Origin: Micromonospora chersina
GTDB lineage: Bacteria > Actinomycetota > Actinomycetes > Mycobacteriales > Micromonosporaceae
DNA length: 64,000 nucleotides
Assembly: GCF_900091475.1 (NCBI RefSeq)
Contig: NZ_FMIB01000002.1
Span: 5,704,001-5,768,000, forward strand
Direction of reading: 5' to 3'
Shown here: positions 36,102 through 45,283 of the stretch, piece after piece
Position numbering within the stretch: position 1 is the stretch's first letter
How the letters are laid out: every line of letters starts with the position of its first letter
Position numbers and translations under genes: made by a program
The notes under the pieces: generated by a model
What the model saw: only the letters and a program-made list of their open reading frames with translations
Databases searched by the model: none
Told to the model about the DNA's origin: nothing

Positions 36102-36130
36102 GCTACCCCTGGGTAACACCCGGGGGTAGC
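36102..36130. promoter_or_regulatory. Inverted repeat before the acyl-CoA dehydrogenase gene
   Basis: GCTACCCC (36102-36109) and GGGGTAGC (36123-36130) flank a 13-nt spacer containing GGTAAC. It could be a TetR-type fatty-acid regulator site or a terminator for the preceding gene. The distance to the start (53 nt) suits an operator. Confidence 0.4.
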
Positions 36131-36183
36131 GTCGTTTTCGTCGCACGTCGACGCAGCCGGACCGAGGTCTCCAGGAGGCAGCC

Positions 36184-38217
36184 GTGACCACGACACACAA
36201 CAGCCGACCCGACCCCGCCGGACACGGCGGCCCGACCGGGCGGGTGGCACCCATCGACGACCCCCGGCAGCCGGCCGACGCGGACGGGGCCGGGCCGCTC
36301 CCCGCCGAGGCCGGCCAGGTCTCCGAGAAGGAGGCGCGGCAGGTCGCCGAGGCGGCCCGCGAGGCCGCCTGGGACCGGCCCAGCTTCGGCAAGGAACTCT
36401 TCCTCGGCCGCTTCCAGCTCGACCTCATCAACCCGTGGCCCCGCTCCGATCCCGACGACGTGGCGCGGGCCGAGGAGTTCCTCGGCGCGTTCGGGGCGTA
36501 CCTGGACTCCGAGGTGGACGGTGCGGCCATCGAGCGGGACGCGCGCATCCCCGACGACGTGTTCCACGGCCTGGCCCGGCTCGGCGCCTTCGGCATGAAG
36601 ATCGACCGGAAGTACGGCGGCCTCGGGCTGAGCAACCTGCACTACTGCCGGGCGCTCATGCGGGCCGGCTCGGTGAACCCGTCGATCGGCGCGCTGCTGT
36701 CCGCGCACCAGTCGATCGGCGTGCCGCAGCCGCTGAAGATGTTCGGCACCCCCGAGCAGAAGCAGCAGTTCCTGCCCCGGCTGGCCGCCGGCGAGGTCTC
36801 CGCCTTCCTGCTCACCGAGCCGGACGTCGGCTCCGACCCGGCCCGGCTGGCCACCACGGCCGAGCCGACCGAGGACGGCACCGGCTACCGGCTCAACGGC
36901 GTCAAGCTCTGGGCCACCAACGGCACGGTCGCCACCCTGCTCGTGGTGATGGCCCGGGTGCCGGCGGCCGAGGGGCGGCGCGGCGGCATCACCGCCTTCG
37001 TGGTGGAGGGCGACAGCGAGGGCATCACCGTCGAGCGGCGCAACGAGTTCATCGGGCTGCGCGGCCTGGAGAACAGCCTCACCCGGTTCCACGACGTCTT
37101 CGTGCCGAAGGAGAACGTGATCGGCGGCGAGGGCAAGGGCCTGAAGATCGCGCTGACCACGCTGAACACGGGCCGGCTCTCGCTGCCGGCCATGTGCGTG
37201 GGCGCCGGCAAGTGGGCGTTGAACGTGGCCCGCGAGTGGGCAGCGGACCGGGTCCAGTGGGGCCGGCCGGTCGGCGAGCACGAGGCGGTCGCCAAGAAGC
37301 TCGCCTTCATCGCCGCCACCACGTACGGCATGGAGTCCATGCTCGACCTCTGCTGCCTGCTCGCCGACGACGACCGCAACGACATCCGGATCGAGGCCGC
37401 GCTGGTGAAGCTCTACGCCAGCGAGATGGCCTGGAAGATCGCCGACGAGCTGATCCAGATCCGGGGCGGTCGCGGCTACGAGACGGCCGACTCCCTCGCC
37501 GCCCGGGGCGAGCGCCCGGCCGCGGTCGAGCAGCTCCTGCGCGACCTGCGGATCAACCGGATCTTCGAGGGCTCCACCGAGATCATGCACCTGCTGATCG
37601 CCCGCGAGGCGGTCGACGCGCACCTGTCGGTGGCCGGCGACATCATCGACCCGGACGCCGGGCTGGGCCGCAAGGCGAAGGCCGGCGCGCGGGCCGGCGT
37701 CTTCTACGCGAAGTGGCTGCCCACGCTGGCGGTCGGCAAGGGGCAGGCGCCCGGGGCGTACCACGAGTTCGGCCCGCTGGCCGGCCACCTGCGGCACGTC
37801 GAGCGGACCTCCCGCAAGCTGGCCCGGTCCACCTTCTACGCGATGTCCCGCTGGCAGGGGAAGATGGAGCGCAAGCAGGCGTTCCTCGGCCGGGTGGTGG
37901 ACATCGGCGCGGAGCTGTTCGCCATGTCGGCGGTCTGCGTGCGGGCGGTCGCCGAGCGCGCCGAGCACCCGGAGAACATGGAGCTGGCCGACCTGTTCTG
38001 CCGGCAGGCCCGGCTGCGCGTCGACGAGCTGTTCACCGGGCTGTGGTCCAACACCGACGCGGTCGACGTGGCGGCCGCGAAGCGCATCATCGCCGGCCGG
38101 TACGCGTCCGTGGAGGACGGCGTGGTCACCCCGCCCGCCGACCGGCCCTGGGTGGCCACCTGGCAGCCGGGTCCGTCCACGGCGCAGGACGTCCGCCGCC
38201 GCATCCCGCCCGCATGA
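36184..38217 (+). CDS. Acyl-CoA dehydrogenase (long, VLCAD-like)
   Basis: 677 residues, much longer than the ~390-residue classical type, resembling the VLCAD/ACAD9 group with a C-terminal helical extension. FAD-binding segments AFLLTEPDVGSD and LWATNGTVATLLVVM, and RIFEGSTEIMHLL with the catalytic Glu, are intact. It oxidises acyl-CoA to enoyl-CoA in beta-oxidation; no partner ETF gene is adjacent. The GTG start follows CAGGAGGCAGCC. The first ~35 residues are disordered. A GGGCCC repeat begins right after the stop codon. Confidence 0.93.
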   Translation: MTTTHNSRPDPAGHGGPTGRVAPIDDPRQPADADGAGPLPAEAGQVSEKEARQVAEAAREAAWDRPSFGKELFLGRFQLDLINPWPRSDPDDVARAEEFLGAFGAYLDSEVDGAAIERDARIPDDVFHGLARLGAFGMKIDRKYGGLGLSNLHYCRALMRAGSVNPSIGALLSAHQSIGVPQPLKMFGTPEQKQQFLPRLAAGEVSAFLLTEPDVGSDPARLATTAEPTEDGTGYRLNGVKLWATNGTVATLLVVMARVPAAEGRRGGITAFVVEGDSEGITVERRNEFIGLRGLENSLTRFHDVFVPKENVIGGEGKGLKIALTTLNTGRLSLPAMCVGAGKWALNVAREWAADRVQWGRPVGEHEAVAKKLAFIAATTYGMESMLDLCCLLADDDRNDIRIEAALVKLYASEMAWKIADELIQIRGGRGYETADSLAARGERPAAVEQLLRDLRINRIFEGSTEIMHLLIAREAVDAHLSVAGDIIDPDAGLGRKAKAGARAGVFYAKWLPTLAVGKGQAPGAYHEFGPLAGHLRHVERTSRKLARSTFYAMSRWQGKMERKQAFLGRVVDIGAELFAMSAVCVRAVAERAEHPENMELADLFCRQARLRVDELFTGLWSNTDAVDVAAAKRIIAGRYASVEDGVVTPPADRPWVATWQPGPSTAQDVRRRIPPA

Positions 38218-38269
38218 AAGGAAGGGCCCCCTGTTAACGCCTGCGGTATAGCAGGGGGCCCTTCCTAAC
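38218..38269 (+). repeat. GC-rich palindromic repeat, GGGCCC/GTTAAC family, copy 2
   Basis: Begins AAGGAAGGGCCCCCTGTTAA and ends GGGGGCCCTTCCTAAC around the core CGCCTGCGGTATAG. It starts 1 nt after the acyl-CoA dehydrogenase stop, between convergent genes, so it can serve as a bidirectional terminator. It is the best match to copy 1 at 16281 in reverse orientation. Confidence 0.8.
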
Positions 38270-38275
38270 CCGTGG

Positions 38276-38443
38276 TCAGCGGGCGACCGCCCAGGCGATC
38301 ACCCCGGCCAGGATGAGCCCGTTCAGCCCGGCGAGCACCAGGTACGCGGCCGGCGGGATCCGGCGGCCCTTGCGGACGAAGCTCACCAGGACGCCCGCGT
38401 ATATGAGCAGCAGGACCGCGACGACGATCAGGAAGTACAGCAC
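38276..38443 (-). CDS. Two-helix small membrane protein
   Basis: 55 residues: GTG start, first helix LYFLIVVAVLLLIYAGVLVS, a basic loop FVRKGRRIPP, second helix AYLVLAGLNGLILAGVIAWA. It lies 9 nt after the stop of the upstream membrane-protein gene on the same strand, so the two probably share a transcript. Function unknown. The hydrophobic periodicity and clean ending at TGA argue for a real gene. Confidence 0.6.
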   Translation of the reverse strand: MLYFLIVVAVLLLIYAGVLVSFVRKGRRIPPAAYLVLAGLNGLILAGVIAWAVAR

Positions 38444-38452
38444 CGGAACACC

Positions 38453-39058
38453 TTAACGGCCGGTACGCAGCCCGAGTCCGCGCAGCTCCAGTGCGGCGAG
38501 CGCGTCGACCGTCTCGTCGTCGCCGCGGCGCCACGCCTCGGCCACGTCCGGCGCGATCCGGTTCAACTTGGCGAGGGGCTGCCCGGCGAGCGCGCGCAGG
38601 GCCAGCAGGTCCCGCCCGGCCGGGGCGGCGGCGAGGGCCTTCGCCGCGCCGGCCCGGCGCATCCAGCGCACCCGCAGCGGCAGCCAGCCGAACAGCACCA
38701 GCCCGAGCGGGAAGACCAGCACGGCGGCGGTGAGCGCCAGGGCCAGCTGGCCGACCAGTTCCTGCTGGTCGCGGCCGGCCTCGGCGACCGCGCGGGCGGC
38801 CTCGGCGGCCTTGGTGAAGGGGCCGGTCAGCTCGTCGCCGACCAGGGGGACCCGGGCGACCTTCCCGCCCGCGTCGGCCAGGTTGTCGGCGAGCCCGCCG
38901 CCGGCCCCCTCCAGCTTCTCGCCGGGCACGGCGAGCTTCTCGACGAGGTCGTGCAGCCAGAGCGCGAAGCGGATCGCCGCGTACACCCAGACGACCACGA
39001 GCAGATCGGTGAGGAGCTGACGGAGGGCGGTCGGAAAACGGTCGGCGTAGATCTTCAC
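38453..39058 (-). CDS. Membrane protein of unknown function
   Basis: 201 residues. A short N-terminal amphipathic region and a first membrane helix (~residues 17-33, LLTDLLVVVWVYAAIRF) are followed by a coiled extracellular-type segment of ~70 residues. A second helix pair comes next (ALALTAAVLVFPLGLVLFGW), then a cytoplasmic C-terminal domain of ~65 residues rich in Ala and Leu. No known domain recognised. GTG at 39058 (MKIYADRF) is the likely start. It is followed by the 55-residue membrane protein and preceded by zur. Confidence 0.65.
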   Translation of the reverse strand: MKIYADRFPTALRQLLTDLLVVVWVYAAIRFALWLHDLVEKLAVPGEKLEGAGGGLADNLADAGGKVARVPLVGDELTGPFTKAAEAARAVAEAGRDQQELVGQLALALTAAVLVFPLGLVLFGWLPLRVRWMRRAGAAKALAAAPAGRDLLALRALAGQPLAKLNRIAPDVAEAWRRGDDETVDALAALELRGLGLRTGR

Positions 39059-39106
39059 GCGGGACAGCGTGCCACGGCCCGGCCGCCGGGGCACGGGGCA
39101 GTTTTC

Positions 39107-39499
39107 TCAGCCCGCGCAGGCCGGGCAGGTGCCGAAGATCTCCAGGGTGTGGCTGACCTCGGCGTACCCGTGCTCGGCGGCGACCCGCTCGGCCCAGCTC
39201 TCCACCGCCGGGCCGGCCACCTCCACCGTCCGGCCGCAGGCCCGGCAGACCAGGTGGTGGTGATGGCCCTCGCTGCACCGCCGGTAGAGGTGCTCGCCGC
39301 CGGGCGGGCGCATGACGTCGATCTCGCCGGCGTCGGCGAGCCCCTGGAGGGTCCGGTAGACGGTGGTCAGCCCGACCCGCTCGCCGCGCTGGCGCAGCAT
39401 GGCGTGCAGGTCCTGGGCGCTGTGGAAGCCCTCGACCTCGGCCAGCAGGGCGCTCACCGCGGTGCGCTGCCGGGTGTTGCGCAATGCCCCCTCGGTCAT
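39107..39499 (-). CDS. zur: Fur-family metalloregulator, likely Zur
   Basis: 130 residues. The winged helix runs through GLTTVYRTLQGLADAGEID. The metal-sensing part contains EGHHHHLVCRACG, and the final CPAC pair completes the structural zinc site (two CxxC). It lies at the end of the znuA-znuC-znuB-arsR run, which identifies it as the zinc uptake regulator rather than an iron or peroxide sensor. It overlaps arsR by 4 nt. With zinc bound it should repress the uptake genes. Confidence 0.9.
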   Translation of the reverse strand: MTEGALRNTRQRTAVSALLAEVEGFHSAQDLHAMLRQRGERVGLTTVYRTLQGLADAGEIDVMRPPGGEHLYRRCSEGHHHHLVCRACGRTVEVAGPAVESWAERVAAEHGYAEVSHTLEIFGTCPACAG

Positions 39500-39798
39500 G
39501 ACGGCCCCTCCCCGGCGTGGCTGACCGCGTCCGCCACGATGTGCGCGACGTGCTCGTCCACCAGGGCGTACGCGATCTCCCGGCCGCGCCGCGAGCCGCG
39601 CACCACGCCGGCGCCGCGCAGCACGCGCAGGTGCTGGGAGACCAGCGGCTGCGGGGCGCCGAGCTTCTCCACGAGTTCGTGCACGCAGCGCTCGCCCTGG
39701 GCCAGCTCGCTGACGATCGCCAGCCGGATCGGCGCCGACAGCGCGCGCAGCAGGTCACCCGCGCCCTCGAAGGCGTCGTACCCGTTCGTGACCGTCAT
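39496..39798 (-). CDS. ArsR/SmtB-family metal-responsive repressor
   Basis: A 100-residue winged-helix protein. The recognition helix region is QPLVSQHLRVLRGAGVVRGSR, and the helix before it is CVHELVEKLGAP. The C-terminal helix carries DEHVAHIVADAVSH, a DxHxxH...H arrangement suitable as an alpha5-type zinc site as in SmtB/CzrA. It is coupled to zur by a 4-nt overlap, giving two zinc regulators in one unit. A -10-like hexamer lies 6 nt before its ATG. Confidence 0.9.
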   Translation of the reverse strand: MTVTNGYDAFEGAGDLLRALSAPIRLAIVSELAQGERCVHELVEKLGAPQPLVSQHLRVLRGAGVVRGSRRGREIAYALVDEHVAHIVADAVSHAGEGPS

Positions 39799-39804
39799 CC
39801 CGTA

Positions 39805-39810
39805 ACGGTA
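39805..39810 (-). promoter_or_regulatory. -10 hexamer (TACCGT) of arsR-zur
   Basis: TACCGT on the minus strand ends 6 nt before the ATG at 39798, within the 43-nt gap after znuB. It would let the two regulators be transcribed apart from the transporter. Confidence 0.4.
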
Positions 39811-39841
39811 ACCAATGCCAGCAGCGCCGGCCGGGACGGCC

Positions 39842-40717
39842 TCACCCCAGGACCACCTCGTGCTCCGGCGGCTCGGCCACGGGCGCGGCGGCCGGGCGGG
39901 TCCGCCGCCGCAGCGCCCGCCGGCCGGCGGCCAGCAGCGCCACCACCAGGAACGAGCCGATCGCCAGCAGCACCACCGAGGCGCCGGGCGCGGTGTCGGC
40001 GCTGGCCGCCACCCAGACCCCGGCGCCGGCCGCGAACAGCCCCAGCGCCATGGCCGCCGCCATGGTGCTCCGGAACCCCCGGGTCACCTGCTGCGCGGTC
40101 GCCACCGGCACCACCATGAGGGCGCTGATCAGCAGCACACCGACCGCCCGCATGGCGATGGTCACCGTCACGGCGGTGCCTACGGCGAGGAGCATGTTCA
40201 ACGCCCGCACCGGCAGGCCGGAGACCCGGGCGTACTCCTCGTCGTGGCAGACCGCGAAGAGCGCCGGGCGCAGCGCCAGCATGGTCACCAGGATCGCCAC
40301 GCCGAGCACGCCGATGGTGATCAGGTCGGCCGGCGACGTCGTGGTCAGCGACCCGAAGAGGTACGCGTTGAGCGACCCGCTGCTGGCGTCGGAGAGCCCG
40401 ACCAGCATCACGCCGCCGGCGATGCCGCCGTAGAACAGCAGCGCCAGGGCCAGGTCACCGGAGGTACGCCCGCGCGAGCGGACCAGCTCGATGACGATCG
40501 CGCCCAGCGTGGCCGCGACGACCGCGACCAGCACGGGGGAGCGGTTGAGCAGCAGACCGGCGCCGACGCCGGTGAGCGCCACGTGGCCGATGCCGTCGCC
40601 GATGAGCGCCAGCCGGCGCTGCACCAGGTAGATGCCGAGCGCCGGGGCGGCCAGCCCGATGACCAGCGCGCCGACCAGGGCGCGCAGCATGAAGTCGTAG
40701 TGCAAGAAGAGATCCAT
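39842..40717 (-). CDS. znuB: Zinc ABC transporter permease ZnuB
   Basis: A 291-residue member of the ABC-3 permease family with about eight membrane helices. ALIGDGIGHVALTGVGAG near residue 40 and MRAVGVLLISALMVVPVATAQQV are the conserved family blocks. The C-terminal ~30 residues are a basic and Pro-rich cytoplasmic tail. The ATG overlaps the znuC stop (ATGTGATG arrangement). It forms the channel of the zinc (or manganese) importer with ZnuA and ZnuC. Confidence 0.93.
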   Translation of the reverse strand: MDLFLHYDFMLRALVGALVIGLAAPALGIYLVQRRLALIGDGIGHVALTGVGAGLLLNRSPVLVAVVAATLGAIVIELVRSRGRTSGDLALALLFYGGIAGGVMLVGLSDASSGSLNAYLFGSLTTTSPADLITIGVLGVAILVTMLALRPALFAVCHDEEYARVSGLPVRALNMLLAVGTAVTVTIAMRAVGVLLISALMVVPVATAQQVTRGFRSTMAAAMALGLFAAGAGVWVAASADTAPGASVVLLAIGSFLVVALLAAGRRALRRRTRPAAAPVAEPPEHEVVLG

Positions 40718-41478
40718 CACATGCTCCACAGCCCGGCGGGCTCCTCGTCGCAGTGCGGGTGCACGTGGTCGTGGCCCGGCTCGGCGTGGTGCCCGGCCGG
40801 CTCCGGGACCGCGCCGTCGTGGCAGATGCCGCCCTGATGGACGACGACGGCCCGGCTGATCAGCGGGCGCAAGGGCCCCAGCTCGTGGGCGACCAGCAGC
40901 ACCGTGCCCCCGCCGTCGCGGAAGTCCCGCAGCGCGGTGGCGAACGCCTCCTGGCTGGCCGCGTCCACCCCGGCGGTCGGCTCGTCGAGCACCAGCAGCT
41001 CCGGCCGGCCCGCGAGCGCCCGGGCGATCAGGGTGCGCTGCTGCTGGCCGCCGGAGAGGGTGGCGACCGGGTCGCCGGCGCGGTCGGCGAGCCCGACCGC
41101 GCGCAGCGCCGCGGCCACCGCCTCCCGGTCGGCCCGGCCCGGCGGGCGCAGCACGCCCCGGCGGGCCAGCCGCCCGGAGGCCACCACCTCGCCCACCGTG
41201 GCGGGTACGCCGCTGCCCGCGCCGAGCCGCTGCGGGACGTACCCGATGCGGTGCCACTGCCGGAAGCGGCGCTGCGGCGTGCCGAAGAGGGTGACCGACC
41301 CCGCGCCGAGCGGCACCAGGCCGAGGACGGCGCGGATCAGTGTCGACTTGCCGGAGCCGTTGGCGCCGAGCACGGCCACCACCTCGCCGGCGGTGACGGT
41401 CAGGGAGATGTCCCGCAGCACCGCCCGGCCGTCGTAGCCGACGGCGGCGTGCGCGACCTGGATCACGGGTTCGGTCAT
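40717..41478 (-). CDS. znuC: Zinc ABC transporter ATPase ZnuC
   Basis: 253 residues. Walker A GANGSGKST, signature LSGGQQQRT, Walker B LLVLDEPTAGVD, and the switch His in LLVAHELG are present. The C-terminal extension is His-rich (GHHAEPGHDHVHPHC), which fits zinc handling. It overlaps znuA by 4 nt and abuts znuB, so the three subunits are translationally coupled. Confidence 0.93.
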   Translation of the reverse strand: MTEPVIQVAHAAVGYDGRAVLRDISLTVTAGEVVAVLGANGSGKSTLIRAVLGLVPLGAGSVTLFGTPQRRFRQWHRIGYVPQRLGAGSGVPATVGEVVASGRLARRGVLRPPGRADREAVAAALRAVGLADRAGDPVATLSGGQQQRTLIARALAGRPELLVLDEPTAGVDAASQEAFATALRDFRDGGGTVLLVAHELGPLRPLISRAVVVHQGGICHDGAVPEPAGHHAEPGHDHVHPHCDEEPAGLWSM

Positions 41479-42416
41479 GAGCAGTCCAAGGCGGTCCGCA
41501 GGGTCTGGAGGTTGGCGCGCATCGCGGAGAGGTAGTCGCCGTCGGCCGGCGGGCCCTCGATGGGGTCGAGCACGGCGGTCTTCGCCCCGACCTCCCGGGC
41601 CACGGTCTCGGCGACCTTCGGGCTGACGAGCGTCTCGAAGAAGATGGTGGTGGCACCGTGCTCGCGGGCCTCCTTGGCGACCTCGGCGAGGCGCTGCGGG
41701 GAGGGCTCGGCGTCCGGGCTCAGGCCGGTGATGCCGACCTGTTCGAGCCGGTAGTGCTCGGCCAGGTAGCCGAACGCGGTGTGGCTGGTCACGATCTCGC
41801 GGCGCTGGCAGGTGGCCAGGCCCCGGGTGTAGTCGGCGTCGAGGCCGGTCAGCTCGGTGCGCAGCGCCGCCGCCCGGGCGGTGAAGTCGGCGGCCCGGTC
41901 GGGGTCGATCTTCGCCAGCCGCTCGGCGAGCCGGTCGCCGACAGTGGCCAGCCGGGTCGGGTCCAGCCAGAGGTGCGGGTCCTTGCCGCCGCTCTCCTCG
42001 TGGCCGTGCTCCTCGCCCTCGTGCTCGTGGCCGCCGGCCGCGGTGTCCAGCAGCGGCTGCACGCCGGCGACGTCGAACGCGCGGTCGCCGCCGTTCTGCT
42101 CGACGGCCTCGTCCACGGCGGGCTGGAACCCGGTGAGGTAGATGATCAGCTCGGCGTCGGCCACCTGGCCCACCTGCCGGGGGTTGAGTTCGAGGTCGTG
42201 CGGCTCGGCGCCGGGCTTGGCCAGGTTGGTGACCCGGACGGCGTCGCCGCCAATCTTCTCGGCGAGGAACTGGAGCGGGTAGAAGGCCGCCACCACGTCG
42301 ACCCGGTCCGGGTCGCTCCCGCCGCCCCCGCCGTCCGAGCAGGCGGCGAGACCGCCCAGGCCGAGCAGGGCGACGGTGGCGGCGGCGAGGGCACGGGGGG
42401 CTGAGCGGACGGTCAT
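41475..42416 (-). CDS. znuA: Zinc ABC transporter substrate-binding lipoprotein ZnuA
   Basis: A 313-residue cluster A-I binding protein. The lipobox is LAAC (Cys at ~26). Metal-ligand His residues are visible in the AEPHDLELNP and SHTAFGYLAEHY segments and in DPHLWLDP. The His/Glu-rich loop GGHEHEGEEHGHEES between domains is a mark of zinc-specific members. ATG at 42416 gives a proper signal peptide. It is the first gene of the operon, downstream of an AT-rich putative Zur site. Confidence 0.94.
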   Translation of the reverse strand: MTVRSAPRALAAATVALLGLGGLAACSDGGGGGSDPDRVDVVAAFYPLQFLAEKIGGDAVRVTNLAKPGAEPHDLELNPRQVGQVADAELIIYLTGFQPAVDEAVEQNGGDRAFDVAGVQPLLDTAAGGHEHEGEEHGHEESGGKDPHLWLDPTRLATVGDRLAERLAKIDPDRAADFTARAAALRTELTGLDADYTRGLATCQRREIVTSHTAFGYLAEHYRLEQVGITGLSPDAEPSPQRLAEVAKEAREHGATTIFFETLVSPKVAETVAREVGAKTAVLDPIEGPPADGDYLSAMRANLQTLRTALDCS

Positions 42417-42427
42417 GTGACTACTGT

Positions 42428-42453
42428 CCGCGATAACGAAATTGATTGTCAAA
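42428..42453 (-). promoter_or_regulatory. Candidate Zur box and promoter of the znu operon
   Basis: This is the most AT-rich patch of the region, reading GATAACGAAATTGATTGTCA on the plus strand. It is an imperfect dyad similar in composition to actinobacterial Zur sites and contains TTGACA on the minus strand. Its position just before znuA supports zinc control, but the match to the consensus is partial. Confidence 0.45.
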
Positions 42454-42486
42454 AACGCATGATTGCATGTCTGTGCAGGTCAACTG

Positions 42487-42744
42487 TCAGAGCAGCTTCG
42501 CCAGCGCGATCGCGATCAACAGGGTCAGCATCAGCAGCCGGAGCACCCGGGTCGCCGGGGACTGCACCGGCCAGGTGACGGTCATCAGCCACACCAGCCC
42601 CGCGGCCAGCGCCAGCAGCACCACGCCACCCGCCACGCCGGGCGCGAAGAGCCCCACCAGCACCAGGACCAGCGCGGCCAGGAAGACCGTCGTCGGGTTG
42701 AGCCGGGCCAACCGGGACAGCACGGGACTCTGCGTACGCTGCAT
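42487..42744 (-). CDS. Small membrane protein, unknown function
   Basis: 85 residues beginning MQRTQSPVLSRLARLNP, with three hydrophobic segments (TTVFLAALVLVLVGLFAPG, a Val/Leu-rich GGVVLLALAAGLVWLM, and LRLLMLTLLIAIALAKLL). No named domain assigned with confidence. It is divergent from the monooxygenase-like gene; the two starts are only 27 nt apart and the -10-like hexamers interleave. Confidence 0.65.
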   Translation of the reverse strand: MQRTQSPVLSRLARLNPTTVFLAALVLVLVGLFAPGVAGGVVLLALAAGLVWLMTVTWPVQSPATRVLRLLMLTLLIAIALAKLL

Positions 42745-42751
42745 GCCACAG

Positions 42752-42757
42752 ACTCTA
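42752..42757 (-). promoter_or_regulatory. -10 hexamer (TAGAGT) of the small membrane protein gene
   Basis: TAGAGT on the minus strand ends 7 nt before the ATG at 42744. It overlaps the leader of the divergent gene at 42772. Confidence 0.45.
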
Positions 42758-42771
42758 CGAGGAGGAAGCCG

Positions 42772-43113
42772 GTGCTGGTCACCAACCGGTTCGTGGTGGA
42801 CGCCGACGGGGCGGACGAGTTCACCCGGGAGGCGCACGCCGCCCTCGCCGCGCTCGCCGCCCGCCCGGGCTACCTGCGCGGCGAACTGCTCCGCGCGCTG
42901 GACGACCCCGACCACTGGTGCCTGATCACCGAGTGGGAGTCGGTCGGGGCGTACCGCCGGGCGCTGGGCGGCTTCGACGTCAAGGTCACCGCGGTGCCGC
43001 TGCTCGCCCGGTCGGTGGACGAACCCTCGGCGTACGAGACACTGGCCAGTGCCGCGCCGGACGGCGAGATCGTCGTGGTGGCCAGTGATCGGGCCGCAGG
43101 TCCTTACCGCTGA
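42772..43113 (+). CDS. ABM-domain (antibiotic biosynthesis monooxygenase-type) protein
   Basis: 113 residues of the dimeric alpha/beta barrel fold. VTNRFVVDADGADEFTREA, RPGYLRGELLRAL and CLITEWESVGAYRRAL match the HmoA/ABM superfamily. Members include heme-degrading and quinone-forming monooxygenases as well as proteins of unknown role; no specific substrate can be named. GTG at 42772 is fixed by GAGGAGGAAG just upstream. It is divergent from a small membrane protein. Confidence 0.85.
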   Translation: MLVTNRFVVDADGADEFTREAHAALAALAARPGYLRGELLRALDDPDHWCLITEWESVGAYRRALGGFDVKVTAVPLLARSVDEPSAYETLASAAPDGEIVVVASDRAAGPYR

Positions 43114-43125
43114 TGCCGGGGGCAC

Positions 43126-43131
43126 TACCCT
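43126..43131 (+). promoter_or_regulatory. -10 hexamer (TACCCT) of the proline-rich membrane protein gene
   Basis: TACCCT ends 7 nt before the ATG at 43139, inside the 25-nt gap after the previous gene. Confidence 0.4.
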
Positions 43132-43138
43132 GGCGCGT

Positions 43139-43735
43139 ATGACCGCTCCCGGGCCGGCCGCCCCACCACCCCCGCCCGTGCCGTCCGGCGTGTCGCCCGT
43201 GCCGGGGTCGCCGGGTGAGCCGGGCGTCCCCGTGCCGCCGGTGTCGCCGGGCGAGCCCGGCATTCCTTCGCCGCCGCCCGGCCCCGGCGTCGCCCCGCCG
43301 TTCGCCGCCCCGCCCACCGAGGGCGGCCGGGCCCGGCTCTGGCTCGGCCTCGGCGTGGGCGCGCTCGCCGTGCTGCTCTGCTGCGGCGGGGGCGGCGCGG
43401 CCGTGGTCGGGCTGGCGGTGAGCAACGTGCAGGCCGTCGAGGAACAGGGCCGCGCGGTCACCGACGACTACTACCAGGCGCTCGTCGCGAAGGACTGGTC
43501 CAAGGCGTACGACCAGCTCTGCGACGACGCCCGGCGGCGCGAGTCCCGGCGCGAGTTCGAGCAGCGGGTGGCCACCGAGCCGCAGGTCTCCGGCTACCGG
43601 GTGGGCGAGGTCGACACCACCACGCTGACCGTGCCCGTGGACGTGACCCTGGCCGGCGGCAAGCGGGAGGCGCAGACCGTCACGCTGGCGCCGGACCAGC
43701 AGACGGGCGGCATGGAGGTGTGCGGGGTGAGCTGA
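43139..43735 (+). CDS. Proline-rich single-pass membrane protein with extracellular domain
   Basis: 198 residues. The N-terminal ~65 residues are Pro/Gly-rich and disordered, then one membrane helix (~residues 70-95, [12 protein letters not shown] plus AAVVGLAVS). The C-terminal ~100 residues ([22 protein letters not shown]...) resemble the NTF2-like or DUF4878-type domains found on many actinobacterial membrane anchors, with a conserved Cys near the end. Function unknown. The domain assignment is a resemblance, not a firm match. Confidence 0.7.
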   Translation: MTAPGPAAPPPPPVPSGVSPVPGSPGEPGVPVPPVSPGEPGIPSPPPGPGVAPPFAAPPTEGGRARLWLGLGVGALAVLLCCGGGGAAVVGLAVSNVQAVEEQGRAVTDDYYQALVAKDWSKAYDQLCDDARRRESRREFEQRVATEPQVSGYRVGEVDTTTLTVPVDVTLAGGKREAQTVTLAPDQQTGGMEVCGVS

Positions 43736-43848
43736 CCGCGCCCCGGTATTCTGCTGGGCTCGGGACCGCGGTGGTCGTACCGTTGTCCCGAACCGTCCGG
43801 TTCTACTCACATCACCCCCGCCGACCGCCAGCCGGCGTAGGAGGAAAC

Positions 43849-45228
<1,380 letters not shown>

Positions 45229-45233
45229 CCCCC

Positions 45234-45283
45234 AAGGAGGGGCCCCTTCTTGCCGTTTCCGGTAGAGAAGGGGCCCCTTCTCA
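45234..45283. repeat. GC-rich palindromic repeat, GGGCCC family, copy 3
   Basis: AAGGAGGGGCCCCTTCTTGC and the end GAGAAGGGGCCCCTTCTC enclose GTTTCCGGTA. It starts 5 nt after the glyS stop and overlaps the stop codon of the convergent gene, so it probably terminates both. Confidence 0.75.

Noticed and set aside
38450..38455. TAAGGT as a leaderless -10 for the 55-residue membrane protein
   Set aside because: The TAA is the stop codon of the preceding gene and the two genes are 9 nt apart on the same strand, so an operon explains the arrangement better.
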